In this document: in pieces, positions 1-8,329 of the stretch
Position numbering within the stretch: the first letter of the stretch is position 1
Layout of the letters: the number at the start of each line of letters is the position of its first letter
Source of the DNA: Alistipes sp.
GTDB taxonomy: Bacteria; Bacteroidota; Bacteroidia; Bacteroidales; Rikenellaceae
Direction of reading: 5' to 3'
Assembly (NCBI GenBank): GCA_017936685.1
Contig: JAGBFA010000009.1
Span: forward strand, 124,001-188,000
Length of the DNA stretch: 64,000 nucleotides
The notes under the pieces: model-generated
The model's database searches: none
Told to the model about the DNA's origin: nothing
The model's input: the letters and a program-made list of their open reading frames with translations, nothing else
Position numbers and translations under genes: made by a program

Positions 1-64
1 GTCCCACTTCTCCAAGAGCTTCAAAAAGCAGTTCGGCCAAGCTCCGAGCGAGTATCACGGATAG
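1..64 (+). CDS. C-terminal end of an AraC-family transcription regulator (partial)
   Basis: Reading from base 2, the last 20 codons give SHFSKSFKKQFGQAPSEYHG followed by TAG at 62-64. This matches the second helix-turn-helix of AraC/XylS regulators, where an SxFSRxFKKxFGxxPSxYR pattern closes the DNA-binding domain. Everything upstream lies outside the window, so the sensor domain, and therefore the regulon, cannot be told. It may be the C-terminus of a hybrid two-component system regulator, which is common next to glycoside hydrolases in Bacteroidetes. The neighbouring alpha-galactosidase makes a role in sugar use possible but unproven. Confidence 0.7.
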   Translation, partial: SHFSKSFKKQFGQAPSEYHG

Positions 65-79
65 CTGCCGTGCGGATTG

Positions 80-450
80 GGTTTGCCTTTTCGAGCGCGA
101 GCGAAGATTCTGTGCAAGACTATTCCCGCAGTGCTGTCATTCTGAGTGGAATGAAATGTAGCGAACCTGCGACAAACCCACCCTGTCATGTTGAGCGGAG
201 CGAAACATGACCTGTCGGGATAGTCATTCTGAGGAGTGCGGGACGCACGACGTGAGAATCTCATTTCGGACGGCAAATGCCCGAACATCGAATCGCGCTT
301 CCGACGGCGAGACTCCCACGTCGCCTGCGGCTCCTCGGAGTGACAGTTTTTGTGCCATGTCATTTCGAGCGCGAGCGAGAAATCTGTGCGCGACTATTTC
401 CATTGTCTTGTCTTCCACAGATGTCTAGTCTTGCTCGACATGACAGGGCG
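80..450. repeat. Array of TGTCATTCTGAGGAG-type hairpin repeats
   Basis: This stretch holds several units of a dispersed family. One unit near 225-265 reads TCATTCTGAGGAG, then a small hairpin, then CGACGTGAGAATCTC. An inverted unit near 308-345 carries GACTCCCACGTCGCC and CTCCTCGGAGTGACAG. Related pieces read TCATTTCGAGCGCGAGCGAG (360-380) and CATGTTGAGCGGAGCGAAAC (188-207). Similar arrays recur in at least eight other intergenic regions of this window. Short open frames run through them on both strands but have no recognisable protein signature. No gene is supported between 65 and 578. Confidence 0.8.
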
Positions 451-479
451 ATGGAACCGTCTACAAAGAGTTATGCGCC

Positions 480-576
480 AATTTTTCATCAAAATGCCCG
501 GACAGGTTGTACTTGACGTACTACCTGTTCGGGCAGTTGAGTGCGCGGCAGTAGAATGCCGCTTTTCACGAAAAAG
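480..576. repeat. Three-hairpin palindromic element, copy 1 (left arm shortened)
   Basis: The right end CCGCTTTTCACGAAAAA and the central hairpin GCCCGGACAGG / CCTGTTCGGGC around GTACTTGACGTAC are intact. The left outer arm is reduced to TTTTTCATCAAAA directly joined to the central hairpin, so about 25 bases are missing relative to full copies. It abuts the 3' end of the alpha-galactosidase gene. Confidence 0.75.
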
Positions 577-578
577 AA

Positions 579-2204
579 TCAGTAGGTGCGGGCATGCGTA
601 TTCCCCGGCGACAAACGCACGAAGACAACACCGTGAGGAGCAACCGTCTGCTCGAAGCGATCGGTGCAGCCGACCTCGGCTACATCGGCCTGCCGCCACA
701 GGTCGCGGACGGTGATGCGTTCGCTCCACAAGCCGAGCGAGCGCGGCACGATGCCGATCTTCATGGGTTTCTCGGAGCGGTTGAACATACCCACGGCCAG
801 CGAACCGTCTTCGAGATTCTTGACGTAGGTCACATAATCGTCGCCCATATAGTAGGGTGTGGCACGCACGCCGAGCGGATCCTGCAACACGTCGTTCACC
901 TCGCAGTTGCACAACAGGCTCAGCGTAAAGTCGTCGAGCTGCGACATGTCGCCGCCGATAAGCATGGGTGAGGCCAGCAGCGTCCAGAGCGTGATGTGGG
1001 TGAACTGCTCGTCGGGCGTGAGTTTGGTCGGGTGGAGATTGGGACCCCAGCCCACCATGCCCACCACGAGCATATCGGCATCGGCCCAGTGCCCGGGCGA
1101 GTTGAAGGCCGCCCAACGATATTGCGCCTCGAAGCCTATCTTGCTGATGCTTGCCCAGTTGTCGCGTATGTCGCCCGTGGTGCGCCAGCACTCGGCCAGC
1201 GATGCCCAGTGCTGCGCGTCGGCGAAAGGTGCCGAGTTGGAGAGACTGTACACTATATCGCGGCCTGTGGCGTGCAGAGCGTCGGCCATCTCCTTGGTGT
1301 AGTAGTAGTCGTTGGGCTTCCAGTCGTATTTGAGATAGTCGACGCCCCAATCGGCCCATGTGCGGGCATCGACCTCGGCAAACGAATAGCGTCCGTGGCG
1401 ATAGTGCTCCTTGCGCACCTTGTTGCCCGTGGGATCCTCGGCCGTGACATATTTGTAGTTCTCGTTGCAGATGCCCTGCTCGATCCAGTCGTAGGTGCCG
1501 TCGGCGTTGTCGCATTGCGTACCCACATGGCCGGCGTAGGTGCCTATCCACGGGCCCGAGTAGATGCCGAACTTCAAGCCCATGGCATGTATCTCATCGG
1601 AGAGGGCCTTCATGTCGGGGAACTTGCGGTTGGGCTCGATATGACGGTCGTCGCCCTCGCGTCGACCCTGCCAGCCGTCGTCGATGTTGATATACGACCA
1701 GCCGAAGTCCACAAGACGCTTGTCGACCATGGCGCGGGCCGAGGCCAGCACCTTCTCCTGGCTCACGCTGTTGCCCCAGCAGTTCCACGAGTTCCAGCCC
1801 ATGGGCGGGGTGAGGGCTATGCGGTCGCCCACGACGATGCGCAGATCGCGCTGGTCGACACCTAACGAGTTGACGGCACGCAGCGTTATGCAATACTCGC
1901 CGCGCTCCGAGAGACGGCCGGTGATGATGCCCGTTTCGGCATCGAGCGTGATGCCCTCGGGCATGTTGTCGGCCTCGAAGCGCATGGGACGCTCGCCGCT
2001 GGCTGCAATGGTGTAGAGCACGGGCGAGCCGGGGCGTACACCGAATATGCGTGCGCTGTTGATGCGCGGTGTCGGTGCCGGTTTCGGTGTGAGGATATAT
2101 GCCGAATAGTCGGGCATATCGACCTTGACGGCATCGCCCGATTGTGCCGTAGAGCACAACGGCACGAGTGCCAGAAGCAGTAAATCGAATAGTTTGAGTC
2201 TCAT
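579..2204 (-). CDS. Secreted GH27 alpha-galactosidase with N-terminal putative Ig domain
   Basis: This 541-residue protein should release terminal alpha-galactose from oligosaccharides or glycans in the periplasm or at the surface. Residues 1-20 form a signal peptide. An Ig-like He_PIG-type module covers about 45-120 (PEGITLDAETGIITG). The GH27 barrel starts at PPMGWNSWNCWG (about 133-144). Asp294 in YLKYDW is the expected nucleophile and Asp345 in WRTTGDIRDNW the expected acid/base, by analogy with human alpha-galactosidase A. A C-terminal beta domain follows. The start at MRLKLF was chosen because it opens the signal peptide and lies about 30 bases below a good promoter; longer versions add non-coding sequence. 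The family assignment is firm, but linkage preference cannot be read from the sequence. Confidence 0.95.
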   Translation of the reverse strand: MRLKLFDLLLLALVPLCSTAQSGDAVKVDMPDYSAYILTPKPAPTPRINSARIFGVRPGSPVLYTIAASGERPMRFEADNMPEGITLDAETGIITGRLSERGEYCITLRAVNSLGVDQRDLRIVVGDRIALTPPMGWNSWNCWGNSVSQEKVLASARAMVDKRLVDFGWSYINIDDGWQGRREGDDRHIEPNRKFPDMKALSDEIHAMGLKFGIYSGPWIGTYAGHVGTQCDNADGTYDWIEQGICNENYKYVTAEDPTGNKVRKEHYRHGRYSFAEVDARTWADWGVDYLKYDWKPNDYYYTKEMADALHATGRDIVYSLSNSAPFADAQHWASLAECWRTTGDIRDNWASISKIGFEAQYRWAAFNSPGHWADADMLVVGMVGWGPNLHPTKLTPDEQFTHITLWTLLASPMLIGGDMSQLDDFTLSLLCNCEVNDVLQDPLGVRATPYYMGDDYVTYVKNLEDGSLAVGMFNRSEKPMKIGIVPRSLGLWSERITVRDLWRQADVAEVGCTDRFEQTVAPHGVVFVRLSPGNTHARTY

Positions 2205-2235
2205 TGCAGATAGTTTTAAGTCTGTTAAATCATTA

Positions 2236-2267
2236 CAAATATACGAATAAGTGAGGGCAATGCCAAA
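2236..2267 (-). promoter_or_regulatory. Bacteroidetes-type promoter of the alpha-galactosidase gene
   Basis: On the minus strand, TTTG (2267-2264) is followed after 20 bases by TATATTTG (2243-2236), a full match to the TTTG / TAnnTTTG pattern. The start codon is 32 bases downstream. The -33 element sits four bases from palindromic element copy 2. Confidence 0.8.
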
Positions 2268-2270
2268 TTT

Positions 2271-2392
2271 CTTTTCCGTGAAAAGTGGCATTCTGCTTCC
2301 GCGCATTTGCTCGCCCAAATGGGAAATACGTCAGTATGTCCCATCTGGGCGATCTTCGTTTGCGTTGCATAATACCGCTTTTGACGAAAAAA
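2271..2392. repeat. Three-hairpin palindromic element, copy 2
   Basis: The ends are TTTTCCGTGAAAAGTGGCA and ATACCGCTTTTGACGAAAAA. The central hairpin is GCCCAAATGGGA / TCCCATCTGGGC around ATACGTCAGTAT. The element lies between the divergent alpha-galactosidase and Fic genes, in the opposite orientation to copies 3 and 5. The bases after it (2393-2423) repeat a tail also found after the copies near 33 and 44 kb. Confidence 0.85.
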
Positions 2393-2535
2393 TAGGTTGT
2401 GGTTCTTTGGAGGTTTTCCGTAATAAAGCGGTCAATTGCTTCCGCGCACGCGTTTGTTCTAAAAGGCGCAGTACATATAGCTATGTTGTTAATATCCCAA
2501 TTTAACGCCGTATTAATAATTATTTCTCTTTATAA

Positions 2536-2567
2536 TTTGCCGATACCGGCAAATGTTGCTATCTTTG
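2536..2567 (+). promoter_or_regulatory. Promoter with palindromic operator upstream of the Fic gene
   Basis: TTTG (2536-2539), 20 bases, then TATCTTTG (2560-2567) is a full consensus promoter. The inverted repeat TTTGCCGATACCGGCAAA (2536-2553) overlaps the -33 element and spacer. A second half-like copy, CTTGCCGATA, lies near 2588-2597 in the untranslated leader. The arrangement suggests a repressor site; the helix-turn-helix at the N-terminus of the Fic protein is the obvious candidate to bind it (inference). Confidence 0.7.
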
Positions 2568-2607
2568 GCATCGAAATCGGAATCATACTTGCCGATAGAC
2601 GGAGTTT

Positions 2608-3495
2608 ATGGAGTATATTTCAGTAGTCGCATTCGCCGAAAAATACGGCATTTCGGAGCGCACGGCGCGGAATTATTGCGCCGAAGGTAAAATCGAGGGC
2701 GCGTTCCTCACGGGAAAAACATGGAACATTCCCGCCGATGCCGCTTTGCCCGCACGCAAACGCCGCCGCTCGAAGCTCTCGCCGCTGCTGACCGCACTGC
2801 GCGAGCAAAAGGCCATGCAGCTCAAAGGCGGTATTTACCACCGCACGCAGATCGATCTGACCTACAACTCCAACCACATCGAAGGCAGCCGACTGACGCA
2901 CGACCAGACGCGCCATATCTTCGAGACGAACACCGTCGGCATCGAGGGCGAAAGCCTCCGTGTAGACGATATTATCGAAACGACGAACCACTTCCGCTGT
3001 ATCGACCTCATTATCGACCGCGCCGAGGAACGGCTGACCGAATCGCTGATTAAGGAACTGCACGCCCTACTCAAATCGGGCACCTCCGACAGCCGCAAAG
3101 AGTGGTTCGCCGTCGGTGCCTACAAACGCCTGCCCAACGAAGTCGGCGGCAACGAAACGACCGCGCCCGAACTCGTAAGTCGGGAGATGAAAGCACTCCT
3201 TGCCGAATACAATGCCAAGCGGCAGAAATCATTGGCGGATATCCTCGATCTGCACCAGCGTTTTGAGATGATCCACCCGTTTCAGGACGGCAATGGACGT
3301 GTCGGGCGGCTCGTGATGTTCAAGGAGTGTCTGGCAAACGGCATCGTACCGTTCATCATCACGGACGATTTGAAGATGTTCTACTATCGCGGTCTGCAAC
3401 GCTGGCCGCAGGTTCGGGAGTATCTGACAGACACTTGTCTGACGGCGCAGGACAACTACAAAGCGGTACTCGACTATTTCAAGATCCGGTACTGA
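2608..3495 (+). CDS. Fic-domain protein with N-terminal helix-turn-helix
   Basis: This 295-residue protein belongs to the Fic/DOC family, which usually transfers AMP from ATP to a target hydroxyl. The motif HPFQDGNGRVGR at 223-234 supplies the catalytic His223 and the phosphate-binding loop. SNHIEG at 88-93 matches the (S/T)xxxE(G/N) inhibitory helix found N-terminal to the core in class II Fic proteins, so the enzyme should be self-inhibited. Residues 1-40 (VVAFAEKYGISERTARNYC) look like a MerR/excisionase-type helix-turn-helix. No antitoxin gene is adjacent. Together with the palindrome in its own promoter this suggests autoregulation. Its substrate is unknown. Confidence 0.9.
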   Translation: MEYISVVAFAEKYGISERTARNYCAEGKIEGAFLTGKTWNIPADAALPARKRRRSKLSPLLTALREQKAMQLKGGIYHRTQIDLTYNSNHIEGSRLTHDQTRHIFETNTVGIEGESLRVDDIIETTNHFRCIDLIIDRAEERLTESLIKELHALLKSGTSDSRKEWFAVGAYKRLPNEVGGNETTAPELVSREMKALLAEYNAKRQKSLADILDLHQRFEMIHPFQDGNGRVGRLVMFKECLANGIVPFIITDDLKMFYYRGLQRWPQVREYLTDTCLTAQDNYKAVLDYFKIRY

Positions 3496-3499
3496 TGTC

Positions 3500-3990
3500 G
3501 TGTTCTGTCATTCTGAGGAGCGGTCGTCGGCCGCGACGCGAGAATCTCTGTTTTGGCCGACATGTGCGCCGTAGGACGGACAAGTGTGTTCCCGACCGTG
3601 AGACTCCCACGTCGCCTGCGGCTCCTCGGAGTGATAGTCTTTTGCCCAAGTCTTTCCCAGATTCTTCACTCCACTGCGTTCCGTTCAGAATGACAAATAA
3701 TCTGTCAACACTCCACCTCGGGACGCGTAACTTAGCTTGCCACGCCCCACATGGAGCGCGATAAATCGCGCGACGAAAGCCCCTCCCGAGGGAGGGGTAT
3801 GGGGTGGGGTCAGAATTGTATAACGGCGTAAGCCGTAGCTTCGGTGGCCGATATTGGTTATGCGATTGTAAATCGCGACGTGAGAATCTCTCTCGGTCGG
3901 CCAATCGCACTTAGAACGGCGAGACTCCCACGGTCGGGCAAAGCCCTCCCTCGGAGTGACAGCAATGCGTCATTCTTCACTCCGCGTTGC
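3500..3990. repeat. Intergenic array of TGTCATTCTGAGGAG-type hairpin repeats
   Basis: From the Fic stop to the barrel gene (3496-4109) no gene is supported. The region holds a forward unit at 3505-3550 whose hairpin is GCGGTCGTCGGCCGC, an inverted unit at 3598-3640, a TTCACTCCACTGCGTTCCG piece, a GC-rich palindrome CCCCTCCCGAGGGAGGGG near 3780, and a further inverted unit at 3920-3962. Confidence 0.8.
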
Positions 3991-4109
3991 TTCGCTCGAC
4001 AAGCCCACCCTTTCGAGCCGATAACGCAATACGCGCAACGCCGGTGGGAAGACGTTGCGCGTATGAGGTGTAAGCGGCGGAGCTGTCGAGTGTAACAGCC
4101 GTCGGCCGA

Positions 4110-5765
4110 TCAGAAGCGGAAACCGATGGTAGCCACGGCGATATGACGGTCGATCGATGTGGTGAACGTTCGGCTCTCGATGTCCTGCGAGGCATCGTCG
4201 GCGGAGATGGCGTAGAAGAGCTTGTAGGCCGTCTGATCGGTCTTGCCGTATTGATAGGCCAGGTCGAGATAGACCGTGTCGTTGAGCTTGAAGCCCAGAC
4301 CTGCCGTGATGTATGTGCTCTTGGTGGGTATGGGCGTGGCGGCTATGATCGAGTCGTCTTTGAGCATCGACGAGTTGTAGATATAGCCCAGACGCACGGC
4401 TAACTGCGGCAGCAGATACGCCTCGGCACCCACGCGCACGGTGTTCGATCCCTTGCAGTAGTTTTTGAAGTGGTTGTAATCGAGTCCCACGGGATTGCTG
4501 CCGGTGTGTATGCCCTGGTACCAGTCGCGTTCGTAGTCGGCCGATACGATCACACGGTCTGCGATGGTATAGGCTGCGCCGAACATGAGTCGTGCCGGTG
4601 AGGAGAAGTTCCACGAATCGGGTCCGCTGTCCTCCCATGTGCCTACGCCGACGTTGTCGTAGAAGAAGCCGTCGCGGTCGAGCTGATAGCCGTCGGGATT
4701 ATTGCCTGCACTGTATGTCGACGACCACATTGCGGCATCGTAGCGCAATGATACTGAATACCATGTAGGCGTGTGGAACGCTACGCCCAAGCGCAGGTCG
4801 TCGATGGGTCGCCATGCCAGACCGAATTTGAGATTTACACCCGTGCCCGATAGTCTGAGGCTCTGCTCGTAGTTCATGTATTCGAGCTGATAGGGCATAT
4901 CCTCGCCCGAGGGATATATGTCGTCGACGTAAGTGTAGTTCTCGCCGTAGTATATGCTGCGTTTGTACTCGACGCTCTGTATGCCAAGTGTGGCACCCAC
5001 GTAGAGCCGGTCGTTGAAGTTCATGCCGAGAGTGATGGCATACTCGCCGATCGAACCGCGCGAAGAGACGGTCGTAAACTGGTCGATCTCCGGTGCCGGT
5101 GCGGCGTTGTAGGGGTTGCCTATGCGGTCGATGAACCACCCTTCGGAATCTTTGTTCGTCAGACCGTTCTTATAGGCCAGCACCGCACCCCAGTAGTAGG
5201 GGTTGTCGGGGAAGTCCATCGTGCCGTTGGCATTGGTCTGCAAGCCGTCGATGTTGGAGAGCGTGCAGAATATGTTGGCCATCGTCGAGGTGTAGGGGTT
5301 GCCGAACGATGCCAGCGACGAGGTGTGGTTGAAGTCGGCTATGCGGTTGTAGACCACGCCCACGTTGAGGTTGACCAGCGAGCCGGTGCCCTCGTAGGCC
5401 GTGAATACGCCGCCTATGCTGGCCATGCCGAAGCGGTTGTTGCGCTCGTGCTCGAATTTGTCGCCGTCGCTCTTGGCGCGTGAGAACTGCAACATGGGCG
5501 AGAGGCTGATGTCGCTCTTGATGTACATGCCGATGCCGGCAGGGTTGAGCGAGGCCGACACCATGTCGGCTCCCAGTGCCGTGAAGGCGTTGCCCATACC
5601 CATCGAGCGTGCCGTGCCGTAGTTGTGCGAGGTGTAGCTCATGGTGTATATGTCAGTCCACTGCACCACGTCGTGATTGAGTATCGAGCCTCCGAAGTCG
5701 AAGCTCTGTGCCGATAGCAGGCCGGTGCTCAGAAGCAGTGCGGCCGCTGTAATTATCTTTTTCAT
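4110..5765 (-). CDS. OmpP1/FadL-like outer-membrane beta-barrel protein
   Basis: The 551-residue product has a clear signal peptide (MKKIITAAALLLSTGLLSAQ) and the N-terminal family signature GTARSMGMGNAFTALGADM followed by SLNPAGIGMY, typical of FadL/TodX/OmpP1 transporters of hydrophobic compounds. The rest is rich in alternating aromatic strands and ends in TIGFRF, a barrel-type C-terminus with terminal Phe. Proteins of this family carry fatty acids or other hydrophobic molecules across the outer membrane; the ligand here is unknown. It stands alone between a repeat array and the lipoprotein gene, which reads in the same direction 75 bases upstream. Confidence 0.85.
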   Translation of the reverse strand: MKKIITAAALLLSTGLLSAQSFDFGGSILNHDVVQWTDIYTMSYTSHNYGTARSMGMGNAFTALGADMVSASLNPAGIGMYIKSDISLSPMLQFSRAKSDGDKFEHERNNRFGMASIGGVFTAYEGTGSLVNLNVGVVYNRIADFNHTSSLASFGNPYTSTMANIFCTLSNIDGLQTNANGTMDFPDNPYYWGAVLAYKNGLTNKDSEGWFIDRIGNPYNAAPAPEIDQFTTVSSRGSIGEYAITLGMNFNDRLYVGATLGIQSVEYKRSIYYGENYTYVDDIYPSGEDMPYQLEYMNYEQSLRLSGTGVNLKFGLAWRPIDDLRLGVAFHTPTWYSVSLRYDAAMWSSTYSAGNNPDGYQLDRDGFFYDNVGVGTWEDSGPDSWNFSSPARLMFGAAYTIADRVIVSADYERDWYQGIHTGSNPVGLDYNHFKNYCKGSNTVRVGAEAYLLPQLAVRLGYIYNSSMLKDDSIIAATPIPTKSTYITAGLGFKLNDTVYLDLAYQYGKTDQTAYKLFYAISADDASQDIESRTFTTSIDRHIAVATIGFRF

Positions 5766-5840
5766 AACCGATGATCTTTATTGTGTTGTCACTCTGTCAA
5801 AAACCGTGCAGGGCGGCCATATCGCCCTGCACTGAGATTC

Positions 5841-7208
5841 TTATCTGCGCGAACCGCCGCCACCGCCGCTGCGATAGCTGCCCGAGCCGGAACTGCCGCC
5901 GCTGCGGTATGAACTGCCCGACGAGCTGCCCGAGCTGCGGGTCGACGAGCCGCTGCTGCGATACGAGCTGCCCGAGTTCGACGACGAATTGTTCTGTCGG
6001 TACGACGACGAGGAATTGTTGCGGTTGTTCGACGAAGATCCGTTGCGGTTGTTGCCGCCCGATGACGAGCCGCGATAGGTCGATGTGTTGCCGCTGCCCG
6101 ACGAGGATCCTCTGTTATTGTTATTATAGTTCGAAGACGATCCCGAACGGGTGCCGCTGCCATTCTGACGGTAGTTGCCGCTCTGACGGTAGTTGCCGCT
6201 GCCGGCCGTGCCGCTCGACTGACCGCGGTCGGTGCGGGTGCCGCCGTTGTAGCGATTGCCGTTGCCGTTGCCTGTCGAGGTGCCGTAGCTGCCGCCGCGA
6301 TTGCTGCCCGAACCTCCCTGATATACGCCGCTGGCTGTGCTGCCGCTGCGGCGCGACGAGGTCGATCCGCCGTAGTTTACGCGCGTGGTGGGCGAGCTGT
6401 AACGCGATCCCGAGTTATAGCGGCCGCCGTTGAAATTGTGGTTGGGACGACTGTTCGACCAACTGCCGCCCGGGCGGTGCATAGGCGGACGGGGAGCCGG
6501 TCTCCAAGGACCGCCGTGCCAGCCATGCCAGCCGTGGTGCGGATAGTAGCCTCCCCACCACCAGTCGTAGTGCGGGTGGTAGCAGATGTTCCAGTTCCAG
6601 TCGTACCACGAGTAGCGAGGATAGCCCCACCACGAGTAGTAGAACGGATCTACGCGGAAGTTCCAGCCCCAGTTCCAAGGCGAAGAGTAGATTCCGAAGG
6701 TGACGTTTGTGGCACCCCACGAGCCGAACATCGAGGTGATATAGCGCGGCTCGACCCACACCTGATCGCCCGAGACCATGACATTGTAGAATGCAGGATC
6801 GTAGGCCGAGGCGTAGAAGTATGCGCGATTGGTCGAAAGGTTGTAGTAGCTCGACGGCATGCGGTATGTCGGCGAGTTGAATCCGTAGAGACGACGTGCG
6901 TAGGCACTCTCGTAGTTATCGGCCAACACGCTGTTGTAGGTCGGCTCGGCCGATGTCGAGGCATAGTATTGCTCCTCGGCGGCTGCGGCGTTGGCTTCGG
7001 CCAGCATGGCCTCCCACTTGGCCTGTCGCGCTTCGGCCTCGGCCTTCTGCAATTCGGCCTTCTCCTTGACGCGGCGCGCCACCATTGTTTTGTTGTTAGA
7101 CGTGTACAGATCGCCCATGCTGCCCGACGAGGTGCCGTATGTCGAAGCGCAACCCGATGCGCCCAAGGCCGCCATCGCCAATCCCAAGATGAAATTAAAT
7201 GCTCTCAT
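5841..7208 (-). CDS. Lipoprotein with Trp/Tyr-rich core and long Ser/Gly/Asn/Arg tail
   Basis: The 455-residue protein starts with a lipoprotein signal (GASGCAS; lipidated Cys at about 20). Residues 50-90 form a charged Ala/Glu-rich helix that could be a coiled coil. The middle, about 150-245, is packed with Trp, Tyr, Pro and Gly, for example WWGYPRYSWYDWNWN and HHGWHGWHGGPW. From about 250 to the end the chain is disordered and almost only Ser, Gly, Asn, Arg, Tyr and Thr. Related prolyl/aromatic-rich lipoproteins are common in Bacteroidales but I know of no function. It may be a surface or matrix protein. Confidence 0.75.
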   Translation of the reverse strand: MRAFNFILGLAMAALGASGCASTYGTSSGSMGDLYTSNNKTMVARRVKEKAELQKAEAEARQAKWEAMLAEANAAAAEEQYYASTSAEPTYNSVLADNYESAYARRLYGFNSPTYRMPSSYYNLSTNRAYFYASAYDPAFYNVMVSGDQVWVEPRYITSMFGSWGATNVTFGIYSSPWNWGWNFRVDPFYYSWWGYPRYSWYDWNWNICYHPHYDWWWGGYYPHHGWHGWHGGPWRPAPRPPMHRPGGSWSNSRPNHNFNGGRYNSGSRYSSPTTRVNYGGSTSSRRSGSTASGVYQGGSGSNRGGSYGTSTGNGNGNRYNGGTRTDRGQSSGTAGSGNYRQSGNYRQNGSGTRSGSSSNYNNNNRGSSSGSGNTSTYRGSSSGGNNRNGSSSNNRNNSSSSYRQNNSSSNSGSSYRSSGSSTRSSGSSSGSSYRSGGSSGSGSYRSGGGGGSRR

Positions 7209-7355
7209 AGCGTCTCAAATTTAAAATTCGTTTTCATGCACCTTCTCCGGCCTGGTCAGAGTCCGGACAAGTTGGACTCTGCTCTCGGCTTATCGAAAGA
7301 GTCAATATTTATCATAGAACGAAAATCGTACCGTTCGAAGTATATTCCCCCATTA

Positions 7356-7363
7356 CAAAGATA
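7356..7363 (-). promoter_or_regulatory. Candidate -7 element for the low-complexity lipoprotein gene
   Basis: TATCTTTG on the minus strand matches the TAnnTTTG element, about 150 bases above the start at 7208. No good TTTG sits at the usual distance. The rest of 7209-7485 has no gene. Confidence 0.4.
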
Positions 7364-7442
7364 GGCAATTTTTTCATACTACGAACTTAATTTCAACAGA
7401 ACGCCGTTTTTTGGCGGTGAACAGCCGTTTTATAGAGGTGAA

Positions 7443-7470
7443 TCGCCCGATCGGAGTGCCGGTCGGGCGA
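7443..7470 (-). terminator. Hairpin downstream of the SDR gene
   Basis: TCGCCCGATCGG and CCGGTCGGGCGA can pair around a short loop, 15 bases past the SDR stop. The T-run behind it is poor, so intrinsic termination is uncertain. Confidence 0.45.
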
Positions 7471-7485
7471 TGTTGCAGCGTAAGG

Positions 7486-8307
7486 TTATCGTTTCAAGGG
7501 CGAATCAGGCTCCTTTGCCATGACGGCATAGAAGAGTTTGTCGACCAGCGACGGACATATCTTTTTGAGAATATGCGTACCGCGTCCCTCCCACTCCATC
7601 AGGCAGAGACGCTTGCGGCGGCGTATGCCGCGCGCCACGATGCGCGCCACCTGTTCGGGTGTCATCATCTTGCCCTCGTTGCGCGGTGTGGCTCCCTGCG
7701 TGGTGCCGTCGGCCGTCAGTGCCGAGAAGCGGACGTTGGAGGCGGTGAAGCCCGGGCAGGCGACCATGACGTGCAGCCCTTTTTTGAGATTCTCCACGCG
7801 TATGGTCTCCAAGAAACCCGTCATGGCGTATTTCGAGGCCGAGTAGCCTGTGCGTCCGGGCAGTCCGTGCAGACCTGCCACCGACGATATGCCCACGAGC
7901 GAACCTTTGGAGCGTTGCAGATAGGGCAGCGCGTATTTGGTGCAGTTGACCGTGCCCCAGAAGTTGACGTCCATCAGCCGGTGCAGCACCGACAGGTCGC
8001 AGTCGTCGAACAGCGCGCGCATCGACAATCCTGCGTTGCAGATCAATACGTCGATGCCGCCGAAACTCTCCACGGCCGTCTCGATCAGATGCCGGCAGTC
8101 GTCGGCATTCACCACATCGGTGACGGCGTAGACGGCCTCTCCGCCGTTGGCGCGAATGCGTCCGACTATCTCGCGCAGCTTATCCTCCTGACGTGCGCCG
8201 AGGACGACCTTTGCGCCGTCGGCCGCATAGACCTCGGCCATGGCTGCACCTATGCCCGACGAGGCTCCGGTGATGACGACCGTTTTTCCTTTCAATCCCA
8301 TTCCCAT
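7486..8307 (-). CDS. Short-chain dehydrogenase/reductase
   Basis: The 273-residue product has the classical SDR signature: TGASSGIG for NAD(P) binding at about 13-20, NAG in the central strand, a Ser in GISSVAG, and YSASK as the catalytic Tyr/Lys pair. The C-terminus is basic and hydrophobic (KRLCLMEWEGRGTHILKK), as in membrane-associated SDRs acting on lipids or retinol-like compounds. The MBL-fold gene lies 22 bases upstream on the same strand, so the two are probably co-transcribed. The substrate cannot be told. An Arg in ARQEDKL after the second strand leans toward NADP. Confidence 0.9.
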   Translation of the reverse strand: MGMGLKGKTVVITGASSGIGAAMAEVYAADGAKVVLGARQEDKLREIVGRIRANGGEAVYAVTDVVNADDCRHLIETAVESFGGIDVLICNAGLSMRALFDDCDLSVLHRLMDVNFWGTVNCTKYALPYLQRSKGSLVGISSVAGLHGLPGRTGYSASKYAMTGFLETIRVENLKKGLHVMVACPGFTASNVRFSALTADGTTQGATPRNEGKMMTPEQVARIVARGIRRRKRLCLMEWEGRGTHILKKICPSLVDKLFYAVMAKEPDSPLKR

Positions 8308-8329
8308 TGATTGTATTTGTTTTAGATTA

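Noticed and set aside
80-450. Small proteins with sequences such as CHSEEPQATWESR encoded by the repeat arrays
   Set aside because: The same peptide text recurs in every array on either strand because the DNA repeats; there is no codon signature or start context.
394-1551. Long minus-strand open frame overlapping the alpha-galactosidase gene in another frame
   Set aside because: Arg-rich composition without any motif; it is a shadow of the GH27 gene, and its end runs into repeat DNA.
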